Source: Gordionus sp. m RMFG-2023 (lineage: Eukaryota > Nematomorpha > Gordioida > Chordodea > Parachordodidae). From it: DNA of 64,000 nucleotides. The stretch is taken from NCBI RefSeq assembly GCF_954871325.1, contig NC_088776.1, positions 49,060,569 to 49,124,568 of the forward strand. The letters run 5' to 3'. Of the stretch, positions 63,190 through 64,000 are shown in pieces (the stretch's first letter is position 1; every line of letters starts with the position of its first letter). A program made the translations under genes and the position numbers. A model generated the notes under the pieces. The model was not told the DNA's origin, did no database searches, and saw only the letters and a program-made list of their open reading frames with translations.

Positions 63190-64000
63190 CATGATCAAGT
63201 GATTATATGATGTTTCGAAATCAGAAGCAATAGCTTTGATAGTAAGATATGTTGAAAATAGTGAGACGCCGAAGCCTGTTGAAAGACACCACAGGCCTCG
63301 ATATTAAGCATAATATAATATCCAAACTTGGCTCGATGAATTTACCCCTTGAATTTCTAGTTGGGCTAAGTTATGATGGCGCCTCAAGCATGAGTGGAAG
63401 AATCAATGGTGTGCAGGCCTTGATTAGAGCAGAGGCGTCAAAGGCAGCTTTTATTTGTGTTATTGTCATCGATTAAATTTAATCATTGTTCAATTATGTC
63501 AATCAATTAAAGAACTTCAAAATGTTCTAGGAATACTAGATGAGATTTATATCTATTTTAATGGTGTAAAAAGATATGAGGTACTCAAAAAATATCAGTG
63601 TAATGATCTGAAAAAATCGCAACGATTTCTACGCATCAAGAATACCACTCGGTAATAGTACCTTATTTATTTAGATTTAAAATGTTTTTTTATTTAGAAG
63701 CTGACTATCGTCATATAAAACTATTGTAAAATTTTTTCTACTTTATGATGCTTTGAGGGCAGCTTTAACAAATTTAGATTCTGAAGATCCTGCCACTTCC
63801 ACTATGGCTAGTGCTATAGTCTTTAGAATAGAAACATTTGATTTTATTTATCACTTTGTGTTTTGGATAAAATATTGATGATAACAAGTTTGGCTTGTAC
63901 AAAATTGCAAACCATTTCGAAGGATATAGGGTTTGCAATAAATCAAATTCAATTGGCAAAAGATTGCTTGATTAATTTGAGAAGTATAATATAAATTATT
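63190..64000 (+). pseudogene. hAT transposase fragment, runs off the window
   Basis: Plus-strand frames read EAIALIVRYVENSE, then LVGLSYDGASSMSGRINGVQ, ALIRAEASKAAFICV, CYCHRLNLIIVQLCQSIKEL and LDEIYIYFNGVKRYEVL. The GQ.YDGA..M.G...G.Q..I......A.Y.HC..H.LNL pattern is the catalytic core of DUF4371-type hAT transposases. It is related to, but clearly different from, the element at 53,766. The frame shifts between the 63,249 and 63,455 segments and again near 63,660; TNLDSEDPATSTMASAIV near 63,780 continues the protein. The 3' end lies outside the window. Confidence 0.8.

Overview
The window is a piece of an AT-rich, repeat-laden, gene-poor eukaryotic nuclear genome, most likely from an invertebrate animal. 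The genes are intron-containing. Introns range from 42 bp to 5.5 kb, and the gene set is typical of animals: proteasome lid deubiquitinase PSMD14/Rpn11, the Sec-tRNA associated protein SECp43/TRNAU1AP, the rRNA-processing factor UTP23, and a single-pass membrane protein that looks like a shortened NG2/CSPG4/Kon-tiki. The species cannot be named from the sequence alone.

Layout. 1-5,700 holds a small Harbinger-like MITE, a 13-bp minisatellite, a ~130-bp satellite array interrupted by a terminal-inverted-repeat element, and an old Gypsy gag remnant. 5,972-9,777 (+) is PSMD14, eight exons, intact. 9,950-14,500 is a graveyard with a diverged direct repeat, a tRNA-like SINE, Gypsy RNase H and hAT transposase relics, and hAT-type ends. 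14,990-22,482 (+) is SECp43, seven exons; its 5.5-kb third intron carries a DD38E Tc1-type element and several hAT MITEs, including one MITE nested in another with both target duplications intact. 23,800-28,400 has a retroelement C-terminal relic and a MITE with long inverted ends. 28,403-37,249 (-) is the four-exon NG2/CSPG4-like gene; its first intron is packed with MITEs. 37,250-44,700 has MITEs and a mariner-like fossil. 44,717-45,416 (+) is UTP23 with two tiny introns. 45,792-48,240 is a broken short Gypsy-type LTR element. 50,340-52,080, 53,766-58,270 and 63,190-64,000 are hAT transposons of the TTF/DUF4371 class; the middle one has perfect 8-bp target duplications. 58,793-59,137 (-) is a small two-helix membrane protein ORF of unknown function.

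The genes do not form a functional cluster. They are unlinked housekeeping and membrane genes separated by transposons. The exon models were built by hand from homology, GT-AG borders and phase: each of the four multi-exon models sums to a whole number of codons with no internal stop, which is the main support for them. The most interesting items are the reduced NG2-like protein that keeps an FWV C-terminus, the set of hAT MITE families with readable target duplications, and the extreme spread in intron size.
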